A stretch of DNA of 64,000 nucleotides from Paenibacillus macerans (GCF_023715465.1 NZ_JAMBOE010000001.1:124001-188000); one strand, 5' to 3'. Counted from the stretch's first letter, positions 52,468 through 62,030 are shown. Program-made: numbers and translations. The notes: generated by a model not told the origin, from the letters alone.

Positions 52468-54249
52468 TTAAGGCTTTCGGTACGGGATAACCAGCATTAC
52501 CCGCGTCCCCAGCTCCGGAACGGATTCAATGCTAATGCCGTAACGATTGCCGTAGAGCAGTTTGATCCGTTTATCGACGTTTTTGATCCCGATGTTGGCG
52601 GAGTTTTCCGCCAGCACCTCCTTGAGGCGCTCCGGCGTGATCCCGCAGCCGTTGTCCTCCACGCAGAACTCAATATCGTCCCCCTGCCGGCGTCCGTAGA
52701 TCGTAATCAGTCCGCCGCTCTCCATATCCCCAAACCCGTGAATGATCGCATTTTCCACCAGCGGTTGCAGAAACAGCTTCGGCACGCTGGCTTCCATCAG
52801 CTCCGGCGCGATGTCGAAGTCGACCCGGAAACGGTGTTCGTAACGGTTGGACATGATGACGATATAATCCTTCAGCCACCCGATATCCGCGGAAAGCGGC
52901 ATCGAATCCTTGCGGTTATCCGTCGTATAATGCAGCATCCGCGACAAACTGACCAGCATTTTGCTGACCTGCTCTTTCTCCCCGTAAACAGCCATCCAGT
53001 TAATGATATTCAGCGTATTGTACAAAAAATGGGGGTTAAGCTGGACATTAAGCGCCATGATTTCCGTTTCGCGTTCCCTTAGTTTGACTACATAATTTTC
53101 TTCGATCAGCTGCTTCACTTTCTCGTTCATGCTGTTGAACTTCATCAGCACATGCCCCAGCTCGTCTTTCCCTTCCACCTTGATTTTGGCGTTGAAGTCG
53201 CCGCCCCCAACCCGTTTGATCGCAAGCAGCAGCTTGCTTACTGGCGAGGAAAACCGCATGGAAATCAAATAGGCGAACAAGAGCGAAAGCAGCAGCAGCG
53301 AAGCGCCCAACGTGATGATAAAAAAAGTGATCGTTTGTCCGATATCTTTAGTTAGCGCGCCGGGGGGAATCAGTACGACCGAGGTCCAGCCCGTGATCCC
53401 GGACACCGCGTAACAGGCGATCATCCGTTTTCCGTCCACCGTAACGTAGGAAGCTCCGCTGCCGCGGCTCCGCACTTCGGCCAGCCAGGGAATGGACAGC
53501 TTGTGTCCGACAAGCTCCTTTTTTGCATGGGAAATGATCGTGCCGTCTTGGCTGGCCACCACAAATACAGCGCCATCGATCGGAACGCTATCCCGGAAAA
53601 TATCGGCATAAACATCGTCCCGGAAATTCATCACGAGGATCGGCTTCTCCGTCCCTTCCCCAGCCCGGACGATCGCGTCATTACGGACGCAGGAAGGATT
53701 CATCTGCCTGACGGCGGAAAATAAATAGCGGTAATCGATGTCGGCGCCGGCCAAATCCGGCAATTGGTGCATCCGGCTGTACTCATAGGTTGGAATCCAG
53801 GCCAGACGCCCCTTTTGCTCCGCCGCCCGCCTATACAGCTCGGAATCGTAAAAATGATCCGGCGGGTACGTATTGCGCGCCTTGCTACCGTAAACGAAAG
53901 CATGGGTCACGAGCTCCACCGAATACAGATCCCGGGATGGCGAAAAATAACGGTTCAAAATTTGCGTGACCCGTTTATTCGTCTGCAGCAGTTCGCTTTC
54001 GGCCGGAGCCGGGCCGTCGAAAATTTGAAACAAGTCGCATTCCACCATCAGGGAGAGGCTGTCGTCCTCGATGATTTTCAGCCGTTCGTCGATGATTTGG
54101 TTGTTTTTTTGCACGATTTCCGTCACGTTATCCCTGGCCAGCTTCAGCATGATATTTTTGCTTGCGTAATAGGAGCCCGTCCCCAAGGTGGCCAGAGGCA
54201 GCGTGATCAATACGATGTAGGATAAAATCAGCTTGTTTTTCAGTCTCAT
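52468..54249 (-). CDS. YesM-type sensor histidine kinase
   Basis: 593 residues, AGGTGG before ATG 54249. First helix LILSYIVLITLPLATLGTGS, a large extracellular sensor domain with the Cache-like pieces AVFVVASQDGTIISHAKKEL and MIACYAVSGITGWTSVVLIP, a second helix (ITFFIITLGASLLLLSLLFA), HAMP, then the histidine in LNPHFLYNTLN near residue 406. VENAIIHGFG and EDNGCGITPERL form the ATP site. Pairs with the regulator gene 8 bases upstream. Confidence 0.93.
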   Translation of the reverse strand: MRLKNKLILSYIVLITLPLATLGTGSYYASKNIMLKLARDNVTEIVQKNNQIIDERLKIIEDDSLSLMVECDLFQIFDGPAPAESELLQTNKRVTQILNRYFSPSRDLYSVELVTHAFVYGSKARNTYPPDHFYDSELYRRAAEQKGRLAWIPTYEYSRMHQLPDLAGADIDYRYLFSAVRQMNPSCVRNDAIVRAGEGTEKPILVMNFRDDVYADIFRDSVPIDGAVFVVASQDGTIISHAKKELVGHKLSIPWLAEVRSRGSGASYVTVDGKRMIACYAVSGITGWTSVVLIPPGALTKDIGQTITFFIITLGASLLLLSLLFAYLISMRFSSPVSKLLLAIKRVGGGDFNAKIKVEGKDELGHVLMKFNSMNEKVKQLIEENYVVKLRERETEIMALNVQLNPHFLYNTLNIINWMAVYGEKEQVSKMLVSLSRMLHYTTDNRKDSMPLSADIGWLKDYIVIMSNRYEHRFRVDFDIAPELMEASVPKLFLQPLVENAIIHGFGDMESGGLITIYGRRQGDDIEFCVEDNGCGITPERLKEVLAENSANIGIKNVDKRIKLLYGNRYGISIESVPELGTRVMLVIPYRKP

Positions 54250-54257
54250 GGCGCCAC

Positions 54258-55865
54258 CTACAGCAGGTCTTTCTTGCGGAATTCCTCCGGTGAAAGGCCG
54301 GTTTCCCGCTTGAAGATCCGGGTAAAATAACCTGCGTCCCTGAAGCCCACACTTAGGGCAATCTCGGAAATTTTCCGGCTCCCGTCCTTGAGCATTTCCT
54401 TGGCTTTGTCCATTCTGAGCCGCAGCAAATATTCGGTAAACGTCATGGATGTATGCGCTTTAAAGAAGCTGCTGAAATAGGCTGGGCTGAAAAAGAACCG
54501 CCTGGCCACCGTTTCGAGCGCGAGATCCTCCATATAATGCTCCGCCAGATAAGCCCGGCACAGCTCGATAATCCGCTCGTTTTTATGGTTTTTCCGGTCC
54601 GCAATCCCGTCGATGATCCGGTTCACATAATCGGCCGCTTTCGCCCGGAGTTCATCCAGCGTGGAACAGGCCGGAATCCGAAATTCCATCTCGGACACGA
54701 TATTGCTCGCCTCCTCCCTCCGCAATGACGTTTCATTGGCCTTAACCAGGTTGACCAGCACATACAAAATGCTGCGCTTGAACTGAGCGGGAGCAGGATA
54801 GCCGCCTTCCAGAAGCCGCCGCACCAGCAAGTCCAACGCCTCCCGCGCCTTGTCCCGATTCCCGCCCGCCACCGCGTCCGCGATGCCGAAATCGTCGGGA
54901 ACCCATGGCAAAGACGGCTTTTGCGAATTGTAAGCGATTTCAGCATTGATGACAAGTTTTCCGCTCCCGCAGTAAAACGTAAAGGCCAGCGCATTCAACG
55001 CTTGTGCGAAGGAACGGGGCGCTTCGCGGCGCAGATCATTAACCCCGTCGCCTACGCCAATGGATACGGTAAGACCGAATTCCATCCGAACCTGCTCGAT
55101 AAATTGAGATAGCCGCTCAATGTCCTTTTTCATCAGCCATTCCAAGGAATGGGCAGGAGTAATGACAGAAACGAGCATATGCTCGTCCCCTTCCAAGTAG
55201 AAAGAAATAGCCGGGCCGAGCGGTTCGGTGACCTGGCGCATCCAGCTCTTGAAGCTGGTTTTGACTTCGGCGAATTCCTCGCCCAGATACATCTGTTCGA
55301 CCTCGGATTTGGAAAACTTGGAGATCCATACAAATCCGACCTGTCCCTGCGGGATCAAACGTTCAATTTCCCGCAGCTCGTCTTCATTCGCCGCCGCCCG
55401 TACCCAGCGGCTAAGCAAATGCTGTTCGTACACAGGAATGGCCGAGATCAGCTGCTCCTTCAGGCTCGCTCTATCTTGAAGGCGCATCCGCTCTTGCTCG
55501 ATGGCGGCGTCCAGCTTGTCCAGCATCTCTGCCATATCTTTGACTTCCAGCGGTTTAAGCAGATAATCGAACGCGCCGAGCTTCAGGGCCTGTCTGGCAT
55601 AATCGAAGTGTCCGTACACGCTCAGGATAACGATTTTCATCGACTCGCAATGCTTCTTCAAATGCTCGATCATCGTCAGACCGTCCATGTTGGGCATGCG
55701 AATATCCGTAAATATCATATCAATCCGGTTATTTGTAGCGATACGCAGGGCCTCCTCTCCATCCTTGGCCATAAAGATTCGGTAGTCCGGCCGCAGCGTC
55801 TTGATCATGTCGGCAATCCCGCGGCGATGCCGCGGCTCGTCATCCGCTACCAGCACATGGAACAT
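54258..55865 (-). CDS. YesN-type response regulator, receiver + AraC domain
   Basis: 535 residues, GGGGAGG before the ATG. Receiver: VLVADDEPRHRRGIADMI, phospho-acceptor in MIFTDIRMPNMDGL and lysine in YLLKPL. Middle domain about 300 residues. C-terminal AraC helices: LALETVARRFFFSPAYFSSF and ISEIALSVGFRDAGYFTRIF. First gene of the minus-strand run that ends with GH172 copy 1; likely activates that run and its own gene. A cre-like site lies 20 bases upstream. Confidence 0.93.
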   Translation of the reverse strand: MFHVLVADDEPRHRRGIADMIKTLRPDYRIFMAKDGEEALRIATNNRIDMIFTDIRMPNMDGLTMIEHLKKHCESMKIVILSVYGHFDYARQALKLGAFDYLLKPLEVKDMAEMLDKLDAAIEQERMRLQDRASLKEQLISAIPVYEQHLLSRWVRAAANEDELREIERLIPQGQVGFVWISKFSKSEVEQMYLGEEFAEVKTSFKSWMRQVTEPLGPAISFYLEGDEHMLVSVITPAHSLEWLMKKDIERLSQFIEQVRMEFGLTVSIGVGDGVNDLRREAPRSFAQALNALAFTFYCGSGKLVINAEIAYNSQKPSLPWVPDDFGIADAVAGGNRDKAREALDLLVRRLLEGGYPAPAQFKRSILYVLVNLVKANETSLRREEASNIVSEMEFRIPACSTLDELRAKAADYVNRIIDGIADRKNHKNERIIELCRAYLAEHYMEDLALETVARRFFFSPAYFSSFFKAHTSMTFTEYLLRLRMDKAKEMLKDGSRKISEIALSVGFRDAGYFTRIFKRETGLSPEEFRKKDLL

Positions 55866-55884
55866 CGTATTCCTCCCCTAGAAC

Positions 55885-55898
55885 TGTAAGTGCTTTCA
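55885..55898 (-). promoter_or_regulatory. cre-like site before the response regulator gene
   Basis: TGTAAGTGCTTTCA differs from TGWAANCGNTNWCA at one base. Located 20 bases upstream of the regulator start in the divergent promoter region, suggesting glucose repression through CcpA. Confidence 0.45.
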
Positions 55899-55916
55899 CA
55901 TTTATTTTACTATTTT

Positions 55917-55930
55917 GACAAACGTTTTAC
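55917..55930. promoter_or_regulatory. LacI-type operator candidate O1
   Basis: GACAAACGTTTTAC matches the perfect site at 56029 in 12 of 14 bases and shares the AACGTT centre. It lies 52 bases before the response regulator start. Confidence 0.45.
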
Positions 55931-55986
55931 CATACCGATTTTCATATCCTGATAGCCATTTATATAATCACTGTTCATTTGGTGGA

Positions 55987-56042
55987 TGTAAACGTTGACA
56001 ATTCAAAAACTTATGTTATCATGATTTTGTAAAACGTTTTAC
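55987..56042 (+). promoter_or_regulatory. Promoter and LacI-type operators of the GH32 locus
   Basis: A -35 TTGACA (55995-56000) and -10 TATCAT (56017-56022) are 16 bases apart. GTAAAACGTTTTAC, a perfect 14-bp palindrome, follows at 56029-56042, where transcription should start. A third site TGTAAACGTTGACA (55987-56000) overlaps the -35. Position and AACGTT centre fit a LacI-family repressor, most simply the one encoded at 62076. Confidence 0.6.
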
Positions 56043-56059
56043 CAAATGGAGATGACACG

Positions 56060-57529
56060 ATGAAAAAAGTATTTTACAAACCGCAAGACGGATGGGTCGG
56101 CGACGTGATCCCGTTCTATGACAATGGAGAGTACAAACTCTACTATCTCCATGACCAAAGAGCCGGCGGCGATTATGGGAACCATACTACGTGGAACCTG
56201 ATCACCACCAAAAACGGCCTGGATTTCAAAGATTACGGCGTGGCTCTGCCGAACGGCGGCGAAGCCGAGCTGGACCGCAACGCCTATACCGGTTCCGTAA
56301 TCAAGGACCAAGACGGCACGTATCACCTGTTTTACACCGGGCATAATCCCAACCCTGAGTTTTGTGTGGACGGCAAGCCCTTGCAAGTTGTATTAAAGGC
56401 CACCGGAACCGACGGAATCAACTGGACCAAGGACACGAATTTCAAGCTTTATGGAGACGGAGTGATTTACGAGAAGTTCGATTGGCGCGATCCGTTCGTG
56501 TTTTTCAACGAAGAACGGCAAGAGTACTGGATGCTGGTCACCTCGAGACAAATGAATTCCTCCGAAAAGAAAGGCGGGTGCATTGCCCTGCTCACTTCCG
56601 GCGATCTCGTGCACTGGCAATACCGGGAGCCGTTTTACAATCCGGACAAGTACATTACCATGGAATGTCCCGATTATTTTCAAATGGGAGACTGGCATTA
56701 TCTGGTCTACTCGACATTCAGCGAAAAGTTCGTAACGCATTACAAAAAAAGCAAAACTACCGAAGGCGTATATACTTCTCCGATCCCGGACACCTTTGAC
56801 GGCAGAGGATTTTACGCAGCGAAAACGGCCTCGGACGGCCGGCAAAGATACGCTTTCGGCTGGGTGCCTTCCAAACGGGGGGCAAGCGATTACGGCGATT
56901 GGGAATGGGCCGGTACCCTGGTTGTGCACGAGGTTTATCAAAGCGATAACGGCGATTTGCTGGTGAGGATGCCGCAAGCGATCTATGAGCATTTTAATAG
57001 TGAGACGAATCTCATCCCTGAAGCGGAGAAAAACTGCCGCCACGCCGAAAGCCAAAGCCGCTTTGAACTGGAATCTCCCGACGGGCTGGCTTACCGCGTT
57101 TTCAATGAACTGCCCTCTCAAGTCCTGATCGAAGCCGAGTTTACAGACTGGAATCAGGTGAAAGACTTCGGCATCGCGCTGCGCACCGACAATGCGCTGG
57201 ACACGGGTTATTTTATTAAATTCGATCCGTTCCATAACCGGATCGCCTTCGATATGTGGCCGAGAACCCAGCCCGGTTTCTTTCAATGGCAAATTGCCGG
57301 CGACAAGCCGCAAATGATCGAACTGGAGCGTCCTTTCCGCTTCGCGGAGCACGATCGGATCAGCATCAAGCTGATTTTGGAGGACGATATTTTGTGCCTT
57401 TACGTCAACGACATGGTCGCGATGACCACACGAATTTATAACTTCAAAACCGGACATCTCGGTTTTTTTGCGAACGAAGGCGCGGTTAAAATTCAAAACG
57501 TTAGGCTCAAGACCAAAATCAATGCTTGA
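56060..57529 (+). CDS. GH32-like beta-fructofuranosidase family enzyme
   Basis: 489 residues, GGAG nine bases before the ATG. The five-blade propeller motifs of GH32/68 are modified: GWVGDVIPFYDNGEYKLYYL in the nucleophile position (Asp of VGD), WRDPFVF (RDP motif) and TMECPDYF (EC motif with the acid/base Glu). The C-terminal 150 residues form the beta-sandwich, including LGFFANEGAVKIQNVRL. No signal peptide, so it acts on imported sugar. Expected to split a beta-fructofuranosyl bond, for example in inulobiose. First gene of the plus-strand GH32-importer-GH172-LacI locus. Confidence 0.87.
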   Translation: MKKVFYKPQDGWVGDVIPFYDNGEYKLYYLHDQRAGGDYGNHTTWNLITTKNGLDFKDYGVALPNGGEAELDRNAYTGSVIKDQDGTYHLFYTGHNPNPEFCVDGKPLQVVLKATGTDGINWTKDTNFKLYGDGVIYEKFDWRDPFVFFNEERQEYWMLVTSRQMNSSEKKGGCIALLTSGDLVHWQYREPFYNPDKYITMECPDYFQMGDWHYLVYSTFSEKFVTHYKKSKTTEGVYTSPIPDTFDGRGFYAAKTASDGRQRYAFGWVPSKRGASDYGDWEWAGTLVVHEVYQSDNGDLLVRMPQAIYEHFNSETNLIPEAEKNCRHAESQSRFELESPDGLAYRVFNELPSQVLIEAEFTDWNQVKDFGIALRTDNALDTGYFIKFDPFHNRIAFDMWPRTQPGFFQWQIAGDKPQMIELERPFRFAEHDRISIKLILEDDILCLYVNDMVAMTTRIYNFKTGHLGFFANEGAVKIQNVRLKTKINA

Positions 57530-57576
57530 CAAAATAAATGATGACGGAGATAAGGGGGTGTTGTCTCTCCAAACCA

Positions 57577-57643
57577 CTTTGCACGATTATCCCTCTGGTT
57601 CAGGAAGCCAAGTCACCCGATCAAACGGGATAATCGTGCAAAG
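57577..57643. repeat. 17-bp inverted repeat, compact copy
   Basis: CTTTGCACGATTATCCC and its exact complement are separated by 33 bases between the GH32 and binding-protein genes. As RNA this would be a long stem, which could end or stabilise the GH32 transcript. The same arms bound 33038-33412. Confidence 0.7.
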
Positions 57644-57746
57644 CCCCCGGATAACGAGTCTCGCTCCAGGCCACGGTCTGTTGCCGGCTTGACTGTCAAG
57701 CACTGATGATTAGGTTGAACCAAATTAAAAATGGAGGGGTTTTGAA

Positions 57747-59096
57747 ATGGCAAGTAACAGAAATAGGTTAAAGGTCTTCTCTCTTATCGTTATCTCCGCA
57801 TTGCTTGCAACCGCTCTCGCCGGCTGCGGCGGCTCGGCGGGCAAGAACGCCGGGAGCGGCGCGCAGAATCAGGGAAATTCATCCGAGGCGGCCTCAGGCA
57901 AAACGATCACCTGGCTGACGGCCCGGCCGGAAAACGGGGCGATCATTCAAACCGTTCGGGAGCTGGCGGACCGCTATGCGGAAGATCATCCCGGGTTCAA
58001 ACTGGATATTCAAGTGACGGCGGACAGACCTTCCTATCTGACCAAGCTGAGAACGCTCATCGCGTCCGGTGAAGTACCGGAATTTATCGATACGGACGCC
58101 GATCCGTACGCCCAGGAACTGGCGGATGCCGGCATGCTGGTCGATATGAAGCAGTTTCTGGAGGAGCAAGGCTTGTACGATCAGTTCTACGAACCGGCGC
58201 TGAAATACCAGGAGCTGCCCGATGGGCGTCTGTACCTTCTCCCCTTGGAATACCATCTGGAGATGACTTGGTACAACAAGAAAATTTTCACGGAAAATAA
58301 CCTGGCCGTGCCAAAAACGATCAACGAAATGCTTGCGGTCAGCAAGGCGCTTAAAGATAAAGGCATTACCCCGATCGCCGTAGACGGCGTCGATGTTTGG
58401 CCCGTGCTGCGTTATGCGGCGATGATTCCATTCCGCTCCACCGGAAACGAATTTGCCCGCAATCTGAGCCAGGGCAAGGCCAAAATGAGTGACGAAACCG
58501 GCATGCAGGCGGCGAATTTCGTCGCCAATATCGGCCAATACTTCCAGCAAGGGTTCGCCACAACGGATTACACAACCGCCAAAAACATGTTCCTTAACGG
58601 CGAAGCAGCTATGTACCGGATGGGCACCTGGGAAATTCCGTCCTTCGTGGACGAAAATCTGCCGGATAACATGAAGGGCAATGTCGACTATTTCTATTTG
58701 CCGACCATCGCGGGCGCCAAAACGCCGGACAACGAGTTTTTCGGAAACAGCGGCATTGGCCTGGCCGCCACGGCCAGCAAGTTCGACGGGACCGCCAAGG
58801 ATTTCCTAAGTTACGTCCTGAAAAATTACAGCGACGTCTACGTGGCTAAACAGCAAATGTCTCCGCTCAAATTTACGATTGAAGACGAGTCCAAGTTCTC
58901 CGAACTGTTCCTGCGCATCAAAAAGGATATGGACAACTACGGTTCGGAATTTGCCAAACCTTGGGATACGCTGCTGGACGCCAACACGAACTCCGTTATG
59001 AGCGATTTGATCATGAAATTGGCCATGGGAGCCATGACGCCAGAGGAGTTCGCCAAACAAGTCGACGACACCATCGCTCAAAACGCAAGCAACTAG
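57747..59096 (+). CDS. Extracellular sugar-binding lipoprotein (family 1)
   Basis: 449 residues, GGAGGGG before the ATG. Lipobox LATALAGCGG, short linker, then KTITWLTARPENGAIIQTVR. EVPEFIDTDADPYAQELADA and the aromatic-rich LPLEYHLEMTWYNKKIF contribute to the sugar pocket. It feeds the two permeases just downstream. Followed by a stem-loop that could keep its level above that of the permeases. Confidence 0.93.
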   Translation: MASNRNRLKVFSLIVISALLATALAGCGGSAGKNAGSGAQNQGNSSEAASGKTITWLTARPENGAIIQTVRELADRYAEDHPGFKLDIQVTADRPSYLTKLRTLIASGEVPEFIDTDADPYAQELADAGMLVDMKQFLEEQGLYDQFYEPALKYQELPDGRLYLLPLEYHLEMTWYNKKIFTENNLAVPKTINEMLAVSKALKDKGITPIAVDGVDVWPVLRYAAMIPFRSTGNEFARNLSQGKAKMSDETGMQAANFVANIGQYFQQGFATTDYTTAKNMFLNGEAAMYRMGTWEIPSFVDENLPDNMKGNVDYFYLPTIAGAKTPDNEFFGNSGIGLAATASKFDGTAKDFLSYVLKNYSDVYVAKQQMSPLKFTIEDESKFSELFLRIKKDMDNYGSEFAKPWDTLLDANTNSVMSDLIMKLAMGAMTPEEFAKQVDDTIAQNASN

Positions 59097-59120
59097 ACGC
59101 CTGCGTGCAGACAAACTGTC

Positions 59121-59150
59121 CCCGCCCGGCCCGCTAAAGGTCCGGGTGGG
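59121..59150 (+). other. Intercistronic stem-loop
   Basis: CCCGCCCGG pairs with CCGGGTGGG (one G-T pair) around a 12-base loop, in the 102-base gap between the binding-protein and permease genes. No clear T run follows, so it is more likely an RNA-stabilising or partial terminator structure. Confidence 0.55.
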
Positions 59151-59198
59151 CACCTTTCATCCTAAGTTTATCAATCTAAACTAACGGGGAGATTCTAC

Positions 59199-60074
59199 AT
59201 GAATGTACTCAAGGACAAAAAGGCATGGTTGGTATTTATCACGCCCGCCCTGCTGTTTTATTTGGGAACCGTCTTTGTCCCGATCATTCAGTCGCTGAAC
59301 TACGGGTTTCAAGATTGGAACGGAATCAAGGACGCCAAGTATATTGGGCTGGGCAATTATATCAAGATGTTCCATGACCCTTACTTTTGGAATTCCGTGC
59401 AAAACAACCTGGTCTACGTCGTGATCGTCGTGCTGATGCAAGTGTTCATCGGGCTGTTTTTCGCGCTGCTGCTCTCTTACGTCAAAAAAGGAGCCGGTAT
59501 TTTCAGAACGTTGTATTATTTGCCGGCCGTTGTGGTCACCGTCGCCATCGCCCAGATGTTCCGCAACTTCTATTCCCTGCAGCCGCTGGGCCTGCTCAAC
59601 ATGTTCCTGGGATGGATCGGCCTCGGCCATCTGCAAAACGCCTGGTTATCCGATCCGCACACCGCGCTGATCGCCGTATCCATTCCCGAAGGCTGGCGCT
59701 TTACGGGGATGTACATGGTTATCTTTTACGCGGCGCTGATCGCGATTCCAAAAGAAGTCGAAGAGGCCGCCACCATCGATGGCGTAAGCGGCTGGCAGTT
59801 GATCCGTTATATCAAATTGCCGAGCATCAAGCATGTGCTGAGCCTGGCCCTCATCATGTGTACCACCGGGGCGCTGCGCGGTTTCGATATTCCTTATATC
59901 ATCGGTGTCCCGGGTTCGACGACAGAACTGGTCACAACTTATATGTACAAAAAAGCGTTCTCCACCATCCAATACGGTTACGGCAGCGCAATCGCCGTAT
60001 TTATCGTCATCGAAAGCCTGCTTGCCGTGCTGATTATCCGGGCTATATTCAATTCCAGGAAAGGAGAAGCGTAA
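59199..60074 (+). CDS. Carbohydrate ABC importer permease, MalF/UgpA-like
   Basis: 291 residues with GGGGAG before the ATG. First helix AWLVFITPALLFYLGTVFVP; EAA loop KEVEEAATIDGVSGWQLIRY then IKLPSIK. Forms the channel with the next permease, whose ATG starts 4 bases after its stop. Confidence 0.93.
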   Translation: MNVLKDKKAWLVFITPALLFYLGTVFVPIIQSLNYGFQDWNGIKDAKYIGLGNYIKMFHDPYFWNSVQNNLVYVVIVVLMQVFIGLFFALLLSYVKKGAGIFRTLYYLPAVVVTVAIAQMFRNFYSLQPLGLLNMFLGWIGLGHLQNAWLSDPHTALIAVSIPEGWRFTGMYMVIFYAALIAIPKEVEEAATIDGVSGWQLIRYIKLPSIKHVLSLALIMCTTGALRGFDIPYIIGVPGSTTELVTTYMYKKAFSTIQYGYGSAIAVFIVIESLLAVLIIRAIFNSRKGEA

Positions 60075-60077
60075 CCC

Positions 60078-60911
60078 ATGAAATCCAAAAAGACGGCTTT
60101 GTCCTTCCTCCTGTATTTTATTGTAATCGCAATCCTGATCGTGCAAATCTATCCGGTGGTCTGGCTGATGTTGTCCAGCTTCAAATCGAGCATTGAATTG
60201 ACGACAAAGCCGTTTTCGCTGCCGACGGTATGGTCGTTCGCCAACTATGCCGACGTATTCCGGGAAAGCGATCTGCTGCTATATATCAAAAACACCGCCA
60301 TCGTCACCTTCAGCTGCCTGGTGCTGATCATCTTCCTCAGCGCAACGGCGGGCTTTGCCCTCGTCAAAATGAATTTCAAGCTGAATTCGAAACTGTTGTT
60401 GTTCTTTACGATCGGAATCATGATTCCGATTCAGGTTACCTTAATACCGTTGTTTATTATGTACAAAGACTTTGGGCTGTTGAATTCCTATCTGGCGCTA
60501 ATCCTGCCGCAAGTCGGGTTTGCCCTGCCGCTGTCGATTTTGATTTTCACCAGTTTTTACAGCTATGTGCCGAATGAATTGATCGAAGCCGCCGTCATCG
60601 ACGGATGCAACATCTATCAGGTGTTTTATAAAATCATTTCACCGCTGACCATCAACACGACGGTTACGGTCGCCTCGATCAATTTCATTTTCATTTGGAA
60701 CGATTTTATTTTTTCTAACACCTTTACGAACGACAAACAATACAAAACGATCGCTGTTGGGCTTCAGGAATTCATCGGGGCGTTTGGCGCGACGGATTGG
60801 GGCCAGACGTTTGCGGCCATCTGCATCAGCATCATCCCGATCATCATCACGTACTTGTTCCTGAACAAATATGTGATGGCCGGCGTGTCCGACGGAGCGG
60901 TTAAAGGATAA
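60078..60911 (+). CDS. Carbohydrate ABC importer permease, MalG-like
   Basis: 277 residues; GGAGAAG in the end of the previous gene acts as the site. About six helices; EAA loop NELIEAAVIDGCNIYQVFYK followed by IISPLT. Ends YVMAGVSDGAVKG, typical of MalG-like permeases. The ATPase must come from elsewhere in the genome. Confidence 0.93.
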   Translation: MKSKKTALSFLLYFIVIAILIVQIYPVVWLMLSSFKSSIELTTKPFSLPTVWSFANYADVFRESDLLLYIKNTAIVTFSCLVLIIFLSATAGFALVKMNFKLNSKLLLFFTIGIMIPIQVTLIPLFIMYKDFGLLNSYLALILPQVGFALPLSILIFTSFYSYVPNELIEAAVIDGCNIYQVFYKIISPLTINTTVTVASINFIFIWNDFIFSNTFTNDKQYKTIAVGLQEFIGAFGATDWGQTFAAICISIIPIIITYLFLNKYVMAGVSDGAVKG

Positions 60912-60941
60912 GAGGATAGTAGGATAAGGAGAGATCAAATC

Positions 60942-62030
60942 ATGCAATCGATGAACCAATTGTTTGGCAGAATCAAAGGACAAAGCAGAGCGATCACGGC
61001 GGAAAATCCCTGCGGCCTGAAAGGTGAAGGCGGGCAAGCCGCCGGTCCCCTCGGCGTCGCCCGGAAAGGCAAAGCCTTTATCCCGCTGGCTCAGGGCGAA
61101 ACCGCCACGCTTGTTGATATCGAAGGCCCCGGCATCATCCAGCACATCTGGATGACCGTAACCGACCAGACCGAAGCCGGCTGGTTCGTGTTGCGCGACC
61201 TGGTGCTGCGAATGTATTGGGACGGTGAAGAATCCCCGTCCGTGGAAGTTCCGTTGGGTGATTTTTTCTGCAATGGCTTCGGGGCCAGAGCGGTCGTCAA
61301 CTCCATGCCGATCGTGGTCAACCCGGTCGGCGGCATGAACAGTTACTTTGCGATGCCTTTCCAAAAATCCGCCAAAGTAACGGTAACGAATGAGCATCCT
61401 CAAGAAATCGAGGCGTTTTTCTACCAATTTGATTATATGCTGGTCGATGAGCTTCCGGAGGATACGGAATATTTTCACGCCCAGTTCCGCCGGGAAAATC
61501 CGACCAAGCTCAAGCAGGATTATACGATTGTAGATGGAATTAAAGGAAGAGGGAAATACGTCGGCACCTATATGGCCTGGACCTCGCTGTCCCGGTACTG
61601 GTACGGCGAAGGAGAAGTGAAATTTTACCTCGATGGCGACCGCGATTGGCCGACGATCTGCGGCACGGGAACCGAGGATTACTTCGGCGGCGCCTGGGGT
61701 TTCGTGAAATATGACAACGGCAACCCGGTTGAGGAGCAGACGTACTCCACCCCATTTATGGGTTTCCCGTATTTTGCGGTAAAAGATACGACAAGAGCGC
61801 ATATTTACGATGGAGCGGCTTGTCCGATGCGCGGCTTCTATCGTTGGCATATACTTGACCCCATTTTGTTTGAAGAGGATTTGCGGATCACCGTTCAACA
61901 GATCGGTCATGACGGCAAGGCGTTGTTCGAAAGAAGCGATGACATAAGCTCCGTATGTTACTGGTACCAGACCGAGCCGCATCAAGCGTTTCCCGCCCTG
62001 CCCGGCGTATTGGAAAGACGTCCGCGCTAA
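60942..62030 (+). CDS. DUF2961 / GH172 family glycoside hydrolase (copy 2)
   Basis: 362 residues, AAGGAGAG before the ATG. GPGIIQHIWMTVTDQTEAGW, PLGDFFCNGFGARAVVNSMP, FYLDGDRDWPTICGTGTEDY and the following FGGAWG place it in the family; the glutamate in GTGTED is a candidate catalytic residue. No signal peptide. It lies 30 bases after the permease and shares an operon with a GH32 enzyme, which suggests ring opening of a difructose dianhydride to inulobiose followed by cleavage to fructose. An arabinofuranosidase role is the main alternative. Confidence 0.9.
   Translation: MQSMNQLFGRIKGQSRAITAENPCGLKGEGGQAAGPLGVARKGKAFIPLAQGETATLVDIEGPGIIQHIWMTVTDQTEAGWFVLRDLVLRMYWDGEESPSVEVPLGDFFCNGFGARAVVNSMPIVVNPVGGMNSYFAMPFQKSAKVTVTNEHPQEIEAFFYQFDYMLVDELPEDTEYFHAQFRRENPTKLKQDYTIVDGIKGRGKYVGTYMAWTSLSRYWYGEGEVKFYLDGDRDWPTICGTGTEDYFGGAWGFVKYDNGNPVEEQTYSTPFMGFPYFAVKDTTRAHIYDGAACPMRGFYRWHILDPILFEEDLRITVQQIGHDGKALFERSDDISSVCYWYQTEPHQAFPALPGVLERRPR

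Noticed and set aside
56393..57577. 394-codon minus-strand ORF
   Set aside because: Antisense to the GH32-like gene, which has clear motifs and a site; no domain in the ORF.
60639..61985. 448-codon minus-strand ORF
   Set aside because: Antisense to the permease end and GH172 gene; no site or domain, His/Arg/Asp-rich shadow.
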